Source: Notolepis coatsorum (taxonomy: Eukaryota; Chordata; Actinopteri; Aulopiformes; Paralepididae). From it: a stretch of DNA of 64,000 nucleotides. Location: contig OZ020592.1 of assembly GCA_963971535.1 (NCBI GenBank), forward strand, positions 52,432,213-52,496,212. The letters run 5' to 3'. The notes beneath the pieces were generated by a model. That model was not told the DNA's origin and made no database searches. It saw only the letters and a program-made list of their open reading frames with translations. Positions 53,850 through 64,000 of this stretch are shown here, one piece after another (the first letter of the stretch is position 1; every line of letters starts with the position of its first letter). Made by a program: the position numbers and the translations under genes.

Positions 53850-54834
53850 TCAACACACTGTGGCCCATACCCATACACTCCTGCTACCCGACCAAGGACG
53901 GGAAGCAGGAAAGGCCACAGACCCCAGAACCGCCTGGGAGACAGAACCCCCGGTCATGTCCATGAGGTAAAACCTTACAAAGGGACCCGGGGAGGACCAT
54001 GAAGCTGCAGCACAGATGTCCTCCACCGAGGCCCCACCCAGGAGAGCGGCAGAAGCAGCCACCCCACGAGTGGAGTGCGCCCTGACGCCCCCAGGGGGAT
54101 CCTGCCCAGCCAACGTGTAGCAGAGGGTAATGCCCTCGCACAACCAATGGGACAGGCGCTGCTCCGACAGTGCCTTACCAGCACGAGCCCCACCGTAACA
54201 GACAAAAAGCTGGTCGGTAACCCTGAAGTCCTGAGTACGGCTGAGGTAAATCCCCAAGCACGGACTGGACATGACAGGTGAAGGCCCGAATCTAACTCAA
54301 TAGTGTGAGGAGGAGGACGAAACGCCTGAACCACAATATCCCGGGAGCGGAAGGAACTCCGGATATTCTTAGGCACGAAAGCAGGATTAGGTCGCAGAGT
54401 GGCACCGCAATCGGTCCGAAAAGACAGGCACTCTGGACGTACCGAGAGAGCACAGAGCTCACCTACGCGTTTAGCGGAAGTGACAGCCAGTAGGAACGCG
54501 GTCTTGAAGGACAGCTGTCCCAACGGCGCCTGCTCGAGCGGCTCAAACGGGGCCAAGGACAACCGACCGAGGACCAATTGAAGATCCCAAGTCGGAGCCA
54601 AGGAGCGTTGCACCGGCTTAATGCGTCGAGCACCAAGCAGGAAACGCTTCACAAGAGGGTGGCTGAACAAGACATCCCCTCAAACCCCTCATGATAGGAG
54701 GATATAGCTGCTGCATATACCCTCACCGTCGAAGCCGACAGTCTATCAAGGAGAGACTGGAGGTAACTAAGGACAGCATCCAGGGGGCAGGAGACTGAGT
54801 CCCGGCCCCCCGCCTTACACCACACTTGGAACAT
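53850..54834 (-). pseudogene. DIRS tyrosine recombinase remnant, copy 2
   Basis: The same three frames and catalytic residues as 48902-49886, with a few substitutions (for example DFRVTDQ in place of GFRVTDQ). Broken at the same places, so the breaks predate the tandem duplication. Confidence 0.8.
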
Positions 54835-55095
54835 ACGTCATCTGCCCGCGTAAGCGCGACAGTGGAGGGAGCATGCGCATTCCAGATGGTAACACCATCA
54901 GGATCAAGAACCTGCGCCCCTCAACGTACCCGTCCCAACAACTGACCTAACAGATGTATGGGGAAGAATCCCTGGCGGCACGGCATCGGTCCCAGACCCG
55001 CCTGGCCAGACGTAATCCTCACCCGTCAGGATGAGGACCGCCCCGCGACAGTACACCTGCACCCACATTCTCCCTGCCGGGGATGTGGGGAGCCC

Positions 55096-55473
55096 TCAGG
55101 CCGCACAGATGGAGGACGCCCATAGCCAGCCGCCCGCCGCCTGGTGCAGACAGGGGAAGCGTACTCCTCCCTGTCTGTCGATACACGACACTGACGTCGT
55201 ATCGTCCGTCCTGATCAACACCATTTGTGGACCAGAAGGACCGCTTTCAACACCAACACATTGAACGTAGCGCAGACCGGGCAGCATGGTTTGCCAGCTG
55301 CCCCCTACTGCGTTGGCCCGACGCGTCACCAGCGAGGGAGGCGTCGGTGAAAACGCGACGTGAGACAGCGCCGTAACCGTCCTAGGACGGAACCTCCCGA
55401 GCGTGTTGACAACACGCTCTGAGATGGATGCCCATAGCCCTCCAACCGTTGACTGGGAAGAGGAGGCCCCCAT
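55096..55473 (-). pseudogene. DIRS RNase H remnant, copy 2
   Basis: Duplicate of 50154-50531 with one residue change (TRRAN in place of TRWAN). Confidence 0.6.
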
Positions 55474-55932
55474 GGGTTCCTACACACCGTAGCCCTGCAG
55501 TGATATTACTACCACCCCAAATCATGTGAGCTGCGACCACTTGCCAATATTTCAGGAGTGGGAGGCACCAACATGATACCTGGCCTGGCGAAGGCGAGGC
55601 CGGGGAAGCCCGCACTGTGTGCCTCAAAAAGTTTCGAGCCCCCCTGCTGACAACACTTAAGTTGACAGACGTAACACCAGGCTCAACCAACACAGTTCAA
55701 GGTGTGGGAGCCGCTTGACAGCACAACATTCTCACGGACAGACCCAGGCTCAGCCATCAACTGGGTGTCAGCCCCTGTCCCCATGAGAAGCGAAAGGGGG
55801 GCCGCCCGCGCATCAACGAAGGCACGCGGCCCGCAGCCAAAGGAAACAATCAGAGCCCACTTTTCCCGCTGGTGTTGGGGAAGGGAGTGATCGGAGAGCG
55901 GGCTGCTCGCGGCAGGACGGTGACGGCTTGTT

Positions 55933-57769
55933 TGTTCAAGCCGAACCCATCCTACATGGCCGATCCCTCGGCCGCCAAGGCTGTCGGCCTTGTGGACACC
56001 TGTCGAATCAACGCCCAGGATACCTCCGGCGGGGGAAAACATGGCCGCCTGTCGAGGGCCTCGTCATCGCCGCTGACGAGGCCGTGCTCTCTCTTCTTCT
56101 GGCTGCGCGGTGTGAGGCGGTGTAGGGCCTAGGACAATACCGCCCGCGCTCCAGCAGAAGACCAAAATCCCCTGCGGAGAGGGGAACCCTGAGCGGTTAT
56201 AGCTTGCGGCTGGGTTAAAGCTAATAACGTCAACAACCTTGCGATGTGTCGACGTCGGCTGGCCCTCAAGGCCCCGCCACCAGACACCATTTTTTCAATA
56301 GAAAAAAACAGCAATTCGAACACAGTTCTAATCGTTGCCAATTCCATACCGTGGCGGTACAAGCTTTAACAGCCCACCAGCCACTCGCCAGGCCGACCCA
56401 CCCATGGCGTCGGCCGGGCGGGGCACTGTTTCAATATGTCAAAAACAAAGGACTGATGTTAACATGGAGCACCAGTGGTGGTTGCAAACAGCAACCTCCA
56501 CTGTGGTGTGTACCATGAAAGGGTTAAATGAATAAAAGAACTAAACCACAAAATACTGTAGAATGAGCAAACCCATACACACAACGTTAAGGGGAGGCGG
56601 ACCAGAGCGAACTAGTCCCGCCTTCATTCAAAATATTCACAACAGCACACCAGCCCTAGCTTAGCCCATTTACCAAAAAAGGTAAACAAAGCCCCCAACG
56701 CACTACTCCCCCAGTATACCGATTGACCGTCAGTATGAATGGTTGAGAGGAGAGAAAACTGTAGCAAGACAGACCTTCTCATAGCAGAGTGACAGAACGA
56801 AACAATAGCCCACTACACAGGGCCGCCTCAGGGGGTGGGGGGCCTCGCGTTTAAATTCGCACAGGGCCTCACATTTCTCCCAGGAGGCCCTGCCCCTATA
56901 CTACTACAGCCTAGCGTGAGGCGATGTGGGACCCAGATCAACAACGCCTGCGCACAGACACGCAACATGTTTACCATGTCGGCTGGACCCATAGCCCCAC
57001 TACCCGACGCCAATGTAGATAGGAACTAGCCAGCTGAGCCATAACCCGCCGTTAAGTCCCATCCTGCAGTAATATAGCTCTACTGCTACACCGCCGAGCT
57101 CACGCATCGCCCCAGATGGGGACACCATTCCATAGACCCCGCCGGAACACAAGGTAACATACCTGGCTAGGAAACCTAGCCACGGCCTACCCTGTTGTCA
57201 ACCCATTTACCCGAAAAAAGGTAAATAGGACTCAGCAAAAAAAACCACAACAGCTACCGACTGACCTTCATTGATGAACCGGGCAAGAGGAGGGAGAAGT
57301 GACAACATCTCACGGCGGAGACATTAGAACAGCGTAGCAGTTAGCAGTAGTGATAGCATATGGCATTAGCGATAGCATGTAGCATAGCATTAGATGTTTA
57401 GTAGCACGCCCAAGACAGCTTGGAAACCGTTCCCTGCAGTGAACGTTCACCAAACCATCCTGCCCCCGGCGCCAACACACAACATGGTTGTGTAACAAAA
57501 CAAACCAGCATTACTAACACTAATACCCATGCCTGAAGACACAGGGCCTACCTGGGTACAAGCCGGCCCGACAGCCAATCTTGTACAGCTGAACCTCGAT
57601 CTGCTGTCATCAGACGAGGAACATCAACATAGGCCCATCGTGTCGCCGAAAACATGCGTCGAAGATGCCAGGGGCCAGCAACCTCCGGTAAGCTTTCAAC
57701 ATTATGACTCTGATCTTTTTCATCCTGCTAGTTAACGTATGGTGCACGCAGCCAGTACGCTGGGACGAA
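55933..57769. other. DIRS 5' region, no readable gene
   Basis: The unduplicated part of the DIRS element on the minus strand. Only short frames occur. CpG-bearing, moderately GC-rich sequence with A-runs near 56300 and 57220-57245. Confidence 0.5.
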
Positions 57770-57952
57770 AATAGAGGAAGGGCGTTTGGTGACCAGAGTC
57801 ATGGTTATATGGGCTATGCCACCATAGGGGCAGGGCCCCATACAGGTGGGGTGCATGTAGTTGTTTAGTTGGAGATACAATAGGTATCATAGGAGATAAG
57901 GGGTATCTCATAAGGCTCAGAGCGGGACGCGATAGGCCAATACGATATATAA

Positions 57953-58489
57953 CTGGTCACTGTGGAAGTATGATGAGACCCTCTTGAAAGATTTTTTTTT
58001 TTATATATTAAAGCCATGTTGTCATTTTTGTTCACACATTTTTGGAAATATGGTCATATAAGAATTTTGAACAACAATAGTGTGTTTAACAGCAGGAAAA
58101 AAACATGTAATGTTATGATGTATACATATCAGCAGCAATATTTTAATGTAAAATGTACATTAATCAGTATTGATTCCTTAACTTTACAAGTTACAAGTAG
58201 ATGTACAAGTTACAAATGTACAAGTAGATTACCATTTAGATTATGGTTGAATAAACATTGATGTCTAACATTGATTCAATATAAAATCAACTAAATGTGC
58301 ATGTAGATTACCATTTAGAATGATGATGGTTGAATCAACATTGATATAGTATCAGTTATGGTTGACACCTAACGTTGATTCAACATGTAAGTCATAGACA
58401 ACAATTTGTATAATTTCGATGTCAGGCTTCAACATAGATTCAATATTTCTGCCTAACCCTATTTCAACGTTGATTCACTCATTTTTTGC
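57953..58489. other. AT-rich sequence with TTGATTCAA-type repeats
   Basis: Irregular repeats of AACATTGATTCAATAT, TTGATTCAACATG and TACAAGTTACAAGTAG between 58180 and 58480. No gene. Confidence 0.5.
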
Positions 58490-58995
58490 TATCTGGGGAA
58501 TCTATGTTATCAGTGTTAGGATAATCAGACTCATTTTGATGAAGATATAAGCTGTTTTGTGAAATGTCCTCTATCGGTTTCACTGTAAAAATCCAAGAGG
58601 AAATGAACACGGCGATTATCCGTGCGCGGCTCGAATGGGCGTGCGTGTACGTATAATATTGATCATCTAGCGTTTATTTGAAAACGATTCATAAATAGGC
58701 CGACAAATATCAACGTTCTGGAATATTCCAGTAAAAGACGATTATCATAGAATGGCCCAGAATGGACTGTTTTTTACCTCAAAACGGGTGCTTTTCAAAA
58801 TGCTCTCAAACGGAAATGAAGCGATAAAAAACCAATCTGCCTTGACAGCACTGGCTGGAAAAAGATTCTTTGATAAGCGACGGGCAGATTAGACACATAA
58901 TTTAAAACATAGATTAGGCGATATTAAGGTTAACATTGGCGCCGATGGTGGCATTCAAGCGCTAACTCTGGCGCCACCTGGTGGCACTGAAAGTG
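58490..58995. mobile_element. Relative of the 30585 TTAA MITE, truncated
   Basis: It aligns with 31010-31522 (GATCATCTAGCGTTTATTTG, ACATAGATTAGGCGATATTA) and ends GGCACTGAAAGTG before TTAA at 58996-58999. The left end is missing, replaced by the repeats before it. Confidence 0.75.
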
Positions 58996-59430
58996 TTAAC
59001 AGAACTCAGTTTAGGGCAACAATAATGTGGTCAAGAGGCATGGTTTCTATCTTGTGCCTGAACTGGCGTGGCTTCTTTTATTCACATATAATCAGCAGTT
59101 GTACAACTCTTCTCTCTCTGAGAGACGTTGGAGGAGAGAACGAAAGGGGTGGGCACCTTTCCTTTTATAGTTGCCCTAAGGTAGAATACCTGGGTGGCTC
59201 CGCCCAGAGCGCCCTCCAGTGGGGACAGATATATATAATAATAATAATAATAATTAATTTAATTTATATATGCAACAAAGCAATCACTGGTGGAGACAAT
59301 TGTCTACGCAGGTAAACAGTTACTAGTGTAAACAGTCATATGTACAGTTAGACAGTTACTAACAATCCTATACAGATCTCAACATCACCATCCCTGGAAC
59401 ATGGCACACATCAGTCACAAAAGCATTTGG
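58996..59430. other. No gene seen; short (TAA)n at 59236-59252
   Basis: Intergenic sequence between the MITE and the minisatellite, with a short AATAAT microsatellite. Confidence 0.5.
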
Positions 59431-59581
59431 AACACCATTCAAAATGGCGTCACAAAAAATAACATGGTCAGGATCCAAAATGGTGTCACTCAAAATAACA
59501 CCAACAGGATCCAAAATGGTGTCACTCAAATTAGCACTGTCATGAGCAACAATGGTGTCACAAAAAATAGCACTGTTATGA
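59431..59581. repeat. 36-bp minisatellite, left part
   Basis: About four units of the type ATCCAAAATGGTGTCACTCA. It is the same array as 61106-61340, separated by the hAT insertion. Confidence 0.85.
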
Positions 59582-61105
59582 TAGGGTGACCAAACGGCTC
59601 TACAACTACACTCGCACAAACAGAGGAAGAGGGGACAGAGTGGAGCGCAGCTCACATTCACAATGCCAAAGAATGTACTTTTACAGATGAACTGGAGAAG
59701 AAATTCCAAATGTACCGACCCGTCGGAACAAATGGGAGGCGAAGTTCAGTAGTGCGCGCACTAAATCCGAAGCCAATGTGTTATAGCGCCCCACTCGACT
59801 CGATTGATGTCGCACATGAAGCGCTCAAATCAAATCCAGTACTGTGGTGTTTCTACAGACAGGAGTAACCACGGAGCAGTGAAAATATTCCGTTCTTCAT
59901 GGGACGGGGTTGCACTAACCCCAGATAAGTACTCGCTATATATCAATAGCGCCGGTCGTCAGGTGTGTTAAATACGTTCTCAGATACCTTCACACCTAAC
60001 TTGTTGTGAAGACATGTGTTACATTCCATTCGTAGAGGCAATTAGGCACTGTCTTTAGTCTGTGCTCAAGCGAGGGGACATTAAACGCGCATTCGCGGGA
60101 GCGCGCGCACGCGCCGGGAGCGCACGTGCACGTGGTGCGTGCAACCACATATGATTTCAATAATGCACCACTGATAATACAGTACTTTGACTGGAAGAGG
60201 GATGGCATGCAAACAAAATTAATCAAGGTTAAATACACCAAATGAGACGGCAGAAACCATTGCACAATAGCTCATTGAAACATGGCAAAAAAAAACGATT
60301 TGTCTGAAAAGGATATTTGTTAACTGGATTTTCTATTTTCTATTATTTCATATATTTTGTTATTTATTTTTGTCCAGTAAGACTCGAAAAGAGAGCTATT
60401 ATTTTGTTACAGGTTGATTTTTAAGTAATTATTGTGCCATTGAGATTTGTCAGATAATTCTAGGCATAATCAAGCATGCTGATTGTTAACTTTGGTTTGG
60501 TGTGTCTTTGGTTATAGAGAGATATTGTTGTGTTATATACAGTAAAATAGTGTCTTTGGTTATAGAGAGATATTGTTGTGTTATATACAGTAAAATAATA
60601 TAAATAATAATTGTATATCCATAGAGAGGAGGCATACTTTAAATATATTAAAACAATAATGCATCTTTGAGTAAACGTTGAGTATATGCATGCGTTGCTC
60701 ATGGGACGGGGTTGCACGCCGTGCAACCAGTCTGTGAGCAGAAGCACGCACATGCACGGATGTGCACACAGGAATGCGCTGCACTCGACTGATGCGCCAA
60801 CTCGCTAAGTACTACTTTGCATAACAATATCGCCGGTCGTCAGGTGTGTTCAAATACGTTCTCAGATACATTCACACAAAACTTGTGAATGAAATGTGTT
60901 ACATTCCATTCGTAGAGGCAATTAGGCACTGTCTTTAGTCTGTGCTATGCGAGGGAACAACTATGCGCGGGAGCGCGCGCACGGCGCACACGCCGTCATT
61001 AAAATATAGTGCAACCAGTCATCCCATGAGAAACGCATGCCATTAAGTATCTCGAGGCTGGGGGGGCATGTCCTCTTTTTTGGAAATCAAAATATGGTCA
61101 CCCTA
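59582..61105. mobile_element. Nonautonomous hAT transposon, 1524 bp, with 8-bp duplication
   Basis: Ends TAGGGTGACCA in inverted orientation, flanked by TGTTATGA at 59574-59581 and 61106-61113. An 8-bp duplication and this end sequence fit hAT. No transposase frame. It contains a direct repeat (about 59948-60078 and 60829-60958, GCCGGTCGTCAGGTGTGTT), a 58-bp tandem pair at about 60490-60600, and alternating purine-pyrimidine GC-rich stretches (60088-60140, 60962-60996) that could adopt Z-DNA. Confidence 0.88.
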
Positions 61106-61340
61106 TGTTATGAGCAACAATGGTGTCACACACAGCAACAGCATCAAGATCCAAAATGGTGGCACACACATCAACCTCGTCATGAAACAAAATGGTGTCC
61201 GAAAAATGTGTACTGTCACGAGCCAAAATGGTGGCACACACAGTAACATTGTCATGACACAAAATGGTGGCACACACATCAACTTCGCCGTGACACAAAA
61301 TGGAGGCACATACATCAGCACCATCATGATCAAAATGGTT
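61106..61340. repeat. 36-bp minisatellite, right part
   Basis: About six units of the type ATCAAGATCCAAAATGGTGG with CACACACATCAAC. On the minus strand they read as 12-residue repeats (VCATILCHDNV). Their frame is open for over 200 bp but probably by repetition only. Confidence 0.85.
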
Positions 61341-61348
61341 GCCACACC

Positions 61349-61714
61349 TTAGGCTAGGTTGTGAAGGCTGCTGGCCTGTACAGGACACAGGTAACCAGGC
61401 TGACTAGCATACCTAGCATACCCAGTGCCTGTCAGAGAGTCAGTGTGGTCACGTGACTCAATATAAGAATTATTAACTGACATACTGGGATCATCACTGC
61501 TGACAAGTGAGACATCATGAACATTAGAGCTACTGTAGGAAGGCTGGCAGCCTAATTCTGGCCTTGTAGCCTCTTTAACCAGAATGGTGCCACATGAAAT
61601 ATCAGAAACACCAACAGAAGTGGTGCCACATGAATTAGCAACATTCCCCATAGCATCCTTCTCATTCTCATCCTCCTCATTCTCCTCCTCCAATTTGTTT
61701 GTGGCCTCAGCCAC
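61349..61714 (-). pseudogene. Acidic open frame following the Ty3 gag remnant
   Basis: A 121-codon frame starting with a Glu-rich stretch (KLEEENEEDENEKDAMG). It lies just after the stop of 61718-62269 and may be the linker between protease and reverse transcriptase of the same Ty3 element. No catalytic motif. Confidence 0.3.
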
Positions 61715-61717
61715 CGT

Positions 61718-62269
61718 TCAGGCTGGGAAGACCTCGAGATACTGCTTCGCCAGATCATCTCCTGCCACCTGCGTATCTGGCACACATGTCACCTCCAGTT
61801 TCACCACCGGGCCTGACACTAGGGCACAATCAAGAAAAACATTATGCAGAGGTACATTCATAGTGTGCATTTCAAAATCTTCAATAACAACACATGCACC
61901 TGCATTACTCAATTTATACCACGGCAACTCATGGCTACGTGCTGCCACTTCAATAGTGTCCTGGGCTACTTCAATAGCCTCTTGGGCCTTGTGCTCTGCC
62001 TTGGCAATAGCTGCCTCCTCAAGTAAGCAAGCAAGCTCTTCATCTTGCTTTCGCCATCTCTCAATATACTCTGCCTTTGCAGCTAGAAATATTTCCTCCT
62101 GTTCCTTTATAGGCAACAAGGATATGTCAAGATACCTGACAAAATACAAACCCCCAAGCAACTGAATTTGCAAGCTCTCCTTCTCTAGGCTTGCATCAAA
62201 CTTTAATATAGAATAATGAGCAGCTATTTGTGCTACAGCAGCTACAAAATCCTCCATGTCCAATGTCAT
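61718..62269 (-). pseudogene. Ty3 Gag N-terminus joined to a protease-region remnant, 183 aa
   Basis: The frame starts 54 bp after the LTR on the minus strand. Residues 1-100 are helical and charged (LPIKEQEEIFLAAKAEYIER). The C-terminal part (VPLHNVFLDCALVSGPVV and KQYLEVFPA) resembles the protease-to-RT region of fish Ty3 polyproteins (VTGPV and EVFPACAVTRA type, from memory). The zinc knuckle and protease active site between them are absent, suggesting an internal deletion. Confidence 0.4.
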
Positions 62270-62323
62270 TGTTACTATCCACAGTAAATGACAATAAGGA
62301 GATAATATAAGTAACCCCCATTT

Positions 62324-63640
62324 ATGTTACGTACCCCCGTGGGGAGACGCAACACTAGGCCACAGACAGGATAGGTGAGGGTGCAGTGACACAAAACACA
62401 TGAGACAAATTGCAAAATAATAATATTTATTTCACAAATAAGGATCAGCAACACAGAGAGCAAAGAGGACCTACCAGTGAGCACCAAATCAAATATTAAA
62501 AGGAAACAAAAACCCACCCCCCCCCCCCTTTACAGGCGCGGACGCCCCAAAGTACAGGTGGTGGTGCTCACTCTAAAGCTGTTGTCTTTAACAGTAGGTC
62601 GCCTACGTGATGCAGAATGTAGACCCAGGGTATCTTCCTGCCCTCAATGTCCCTGTGTGCGAAACAAAAGGTTAATACAAAACAAAGCAATCACCATAGG
62701 CTGGGTGACACAAGGAATAAACAAATACACAAACAGGTTATGGTTTAACAGAAATGTACAACAAAGAATACACCAAAACACAATGGAGTGAACCAGAGCT
62801 TTCGCCAGCTCTCAAACACCAAACATGAGCAAATAGAGCATTACCTAGCTCACACACCAAACATGAGAGCAAATAGAGCATTAACTAGCTCACACACCAA
62901 ACATGAGAGCAAATAGAGCATTAACTAGCTCAAATATACATACCCACACTTACAGTGGCAAATGGCTAAACAGGGCCAACAGTATATATACCCCACACAG
63001 GGTTTGGTCCACGCAGGCACACACAGAACTATCACCAAACACAGAAACTAACTCACACACCAAACATGAGAGCAAATAGAGCATTAACTAGCTCAAATAT
63101 ACATACCCACACTTACAGTGGCAAATGGCAAAACAGAGCCAACAGTATATATACCCCACACAGGGTTTGGTCCACGCAGGCACACACAGAACTATCACCA
63201 AACACAGAAACTAACTCACACACCAAACATGAGAGCAAATAGAGCATTAACTAGCTCAAATATACATACCCCACATACAGTGGTAAATGGCAAGACAGGG
63301 CCAACAGCATATATACCCCACACAGGGTTTGGTCCACGCAGGCACACACAGAATTATCACCAAACACAGAGAGACACCCACCACCACACTGAGCCAAAAG
63401 AGCTAACCAACACTGCACACAATTGGGGTATATGAAGGGATGTGGAGGTTAATTAGTCTGATGAGCCTCAGCTGCTGCTGCTGCTTCTGCTGCTGTAACT
63501 GGGAGACACCTGAGAATGGGATATGTTACACAGGAGGGAGACAAAAACAGAACAATCAAAACATGCCTATATACACACACGCACAACAGATAACATACAT
63601 AACCCCCATATATATACACATAAGGACACCGTCCATAACA
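62324..63640 (-). repeat. Probable Ty3 LTR
   Basis: 1317 bp with TGTTACGTACCCC at one end and GTCCATAACA at the other, so TGTTA/TAACA termini. On the minus strand it is preceded by a purine tract (GGTGGAGGGATAC, 63641-63653) and followed after 54 bp by the Gag frame. Only one LTR is in view, so boundaries rest on end sequence and context. Confidence 0.55.
62815..63395. repeat. Nested tandem repeats in the probable LTR
   Basis: 42-bp units (ACCAAACATGAGAGCAAATA) at 62815-62935, then three about 161-bp units marked by CCAACAGTATATATACCCC at about 62978, 63139 and 63300. The open frame at 63118-63435 is a by-product. Confidence 0.85.
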
Positions 63641-63653
63641 GTATCCCTCCACC

Positions 63654-64000
63654 ATGTGAAAGTAATACATAACACCGTCCTTTAAGCATCTCTGAGAGAG
63701 CACCCCCCCCACCGCAATATCGGAGGCATCCACCTCCACTATAAATGGAGCCTCCGGATCGTGGTGAATCAGTACAGGGGCGGAGGTAAACCGACGTTTA
63801 AGGTCACAAAAGGCTGACTCTGCCCGAGGTGACCATTCAAAGCCAGGGAGAGAGGCCTTAGTGAGAGCCATCAGGGGAGCGGCTAAGGCGCTAAAATAGC
63901 AAATAAAGCGCCTATACAAATTTGCGAAGCCCAAAAAACTTTGCAATTCTTTGAGCGACGAAGGGCGCGGCCAGTCCAGTACAGCACTCACCTTGGCCGG
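63654..64000 (-). pseudogene. Ty3 reverse transcriptase/RNase H fragment at the window edge
   Basis: The minus strand reads [58 protein letters not shown] and [20 protein letters not shown], the RT connection and start of RNase H of a fish Ty3 element. After LKDGVMY the sequence jumps straight to the polypurine tract and LTR, so the rest of RNase H and the integrase are deleted. It continues beyond the window. Confidence 0.88.

Larger units (their letters stand above)
50988..55932 (+). repeat. 4.95-kb tandem duplication, copy 2
   Basis: It begins GTTACTGTAGACC directly after DIRS sequence and ends at GGCTTGTT, where DIRS continues past the duplicated region (55933 onward). It holds a second last exon of the DUF4806-like gene at about 51118-51269 with its splice acceptor, so an alternative 3' exon is available. 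Confidence 0.95.
53292..57952 (-). mobile_element. DIRS-like retroelement, fuller but degenerate copy
   Basis: The right end (57770-57952) is the reverse complement of 53345-53520 and similar terminal sequence (CTCAGAGCGGGACGCGATAG), giving inverted termini. Between them lie recombinase and RNase H remnants on the minus strand. I find no readable Gag or reverse transcriptase core. 55683-56042 is an open frame without recognised motifs. It is non-autonomous. Confidence 0.75.

Noticed and set aside
59368-61388. A cysteine-repeat protein (CATILCHD units)
   Set aside because: The frame follows the 36-bp minisatellite on both sides of a hAT insertion; the unit length is a multiple of three, so openness is expected.
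63118-63435. Repetitive 105-codon frame
   Set aside because: It lies in the 161-bp tandem repeats of the probable LTR.

Overview
The window is repeat-dense vertebrate DNA, most likely from a ray-finned fish. It holds BEL/Pao, Gmr1-type Ty3, DIRS, L1-like and CR1/L2-like retroelements, a spliced Kolobok DNA transposon, hAT and TTAA-target MITEs and long (TAA)n arrays. I see no host housekeeping gene, rRNA, tRNA or CRISPR array. Almost everything is mobile DNA in nested layers.

Region 1 (1-30078) is a huge inverted repeat. The left arm (1-21111) and right arm (21706-30078) are reverse complements around a 594-bp spacer. Removing later insertions leaves about 5.93 kb per arm. The left arm was hit by a Kolobok transposon (2195-8232, TTAA duplicated) and a BEL retrotransposon (9967-19099). 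The right arm was hit by a 5'-truncated L1-like element (25141-27573, 15-bp duplication). Each arm keeps the empty site of the other's insertions. From the centre outward each arm carries ORF A (222 aa), a divergent ORF B (153 aa, N-myristoylation-like start, faint Bcl-2-like motifs), ORF C (99 aa, hydrophobic C-terminus, split by BEL on the left) and a dead CR1/L2-like LINE. I do not recognise ORFs A, C or D. Compact spacing, a stop codon overlapping a poly(A) signal and a small orphan gene set suggest a captured DNA virus or a virus-like element (inference).

The Kolobok element has two convergent spliced genes: an 11-exon THAP-domain transposase (minus) and a 4-exon, 155-aa protein matching the C-terminal cysteine-rich 'ballast' domain of P2X7 receptors (plus). 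Their 3' ends overlap by 20 bp.

Region 2 (30300-46322) is an old DNA-transposon-like locus. It has a tnp2/DUF4218-type transposase gene broken by two TTAA MITEs inside its exon, a TTAA element with 260-bp inverted ends around 1.8 kb of minisatellite, and a 12-exon gene ending in a DUF4806-like domain. An intact Gmr1-like Ty3 element (integrase before reverse transcriptase) sits in one of that gene's introns.

Region 3 (46041-57952) is a recent 4.95-kb tandem duplication with a 4-bp microhomology at the junction. It copied the last DUF4806 exon, a 166-bp tandem repeat, two MITEs and half of a degenerate DIRS element. Region 4 (57953-64000) holds AT-rich repeats, a hAT element inserted in a 36-bp minisatellite, and Ty3 fragments arranged pol-LTR-gag. 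All percentages and repeat alignments were made by eye.
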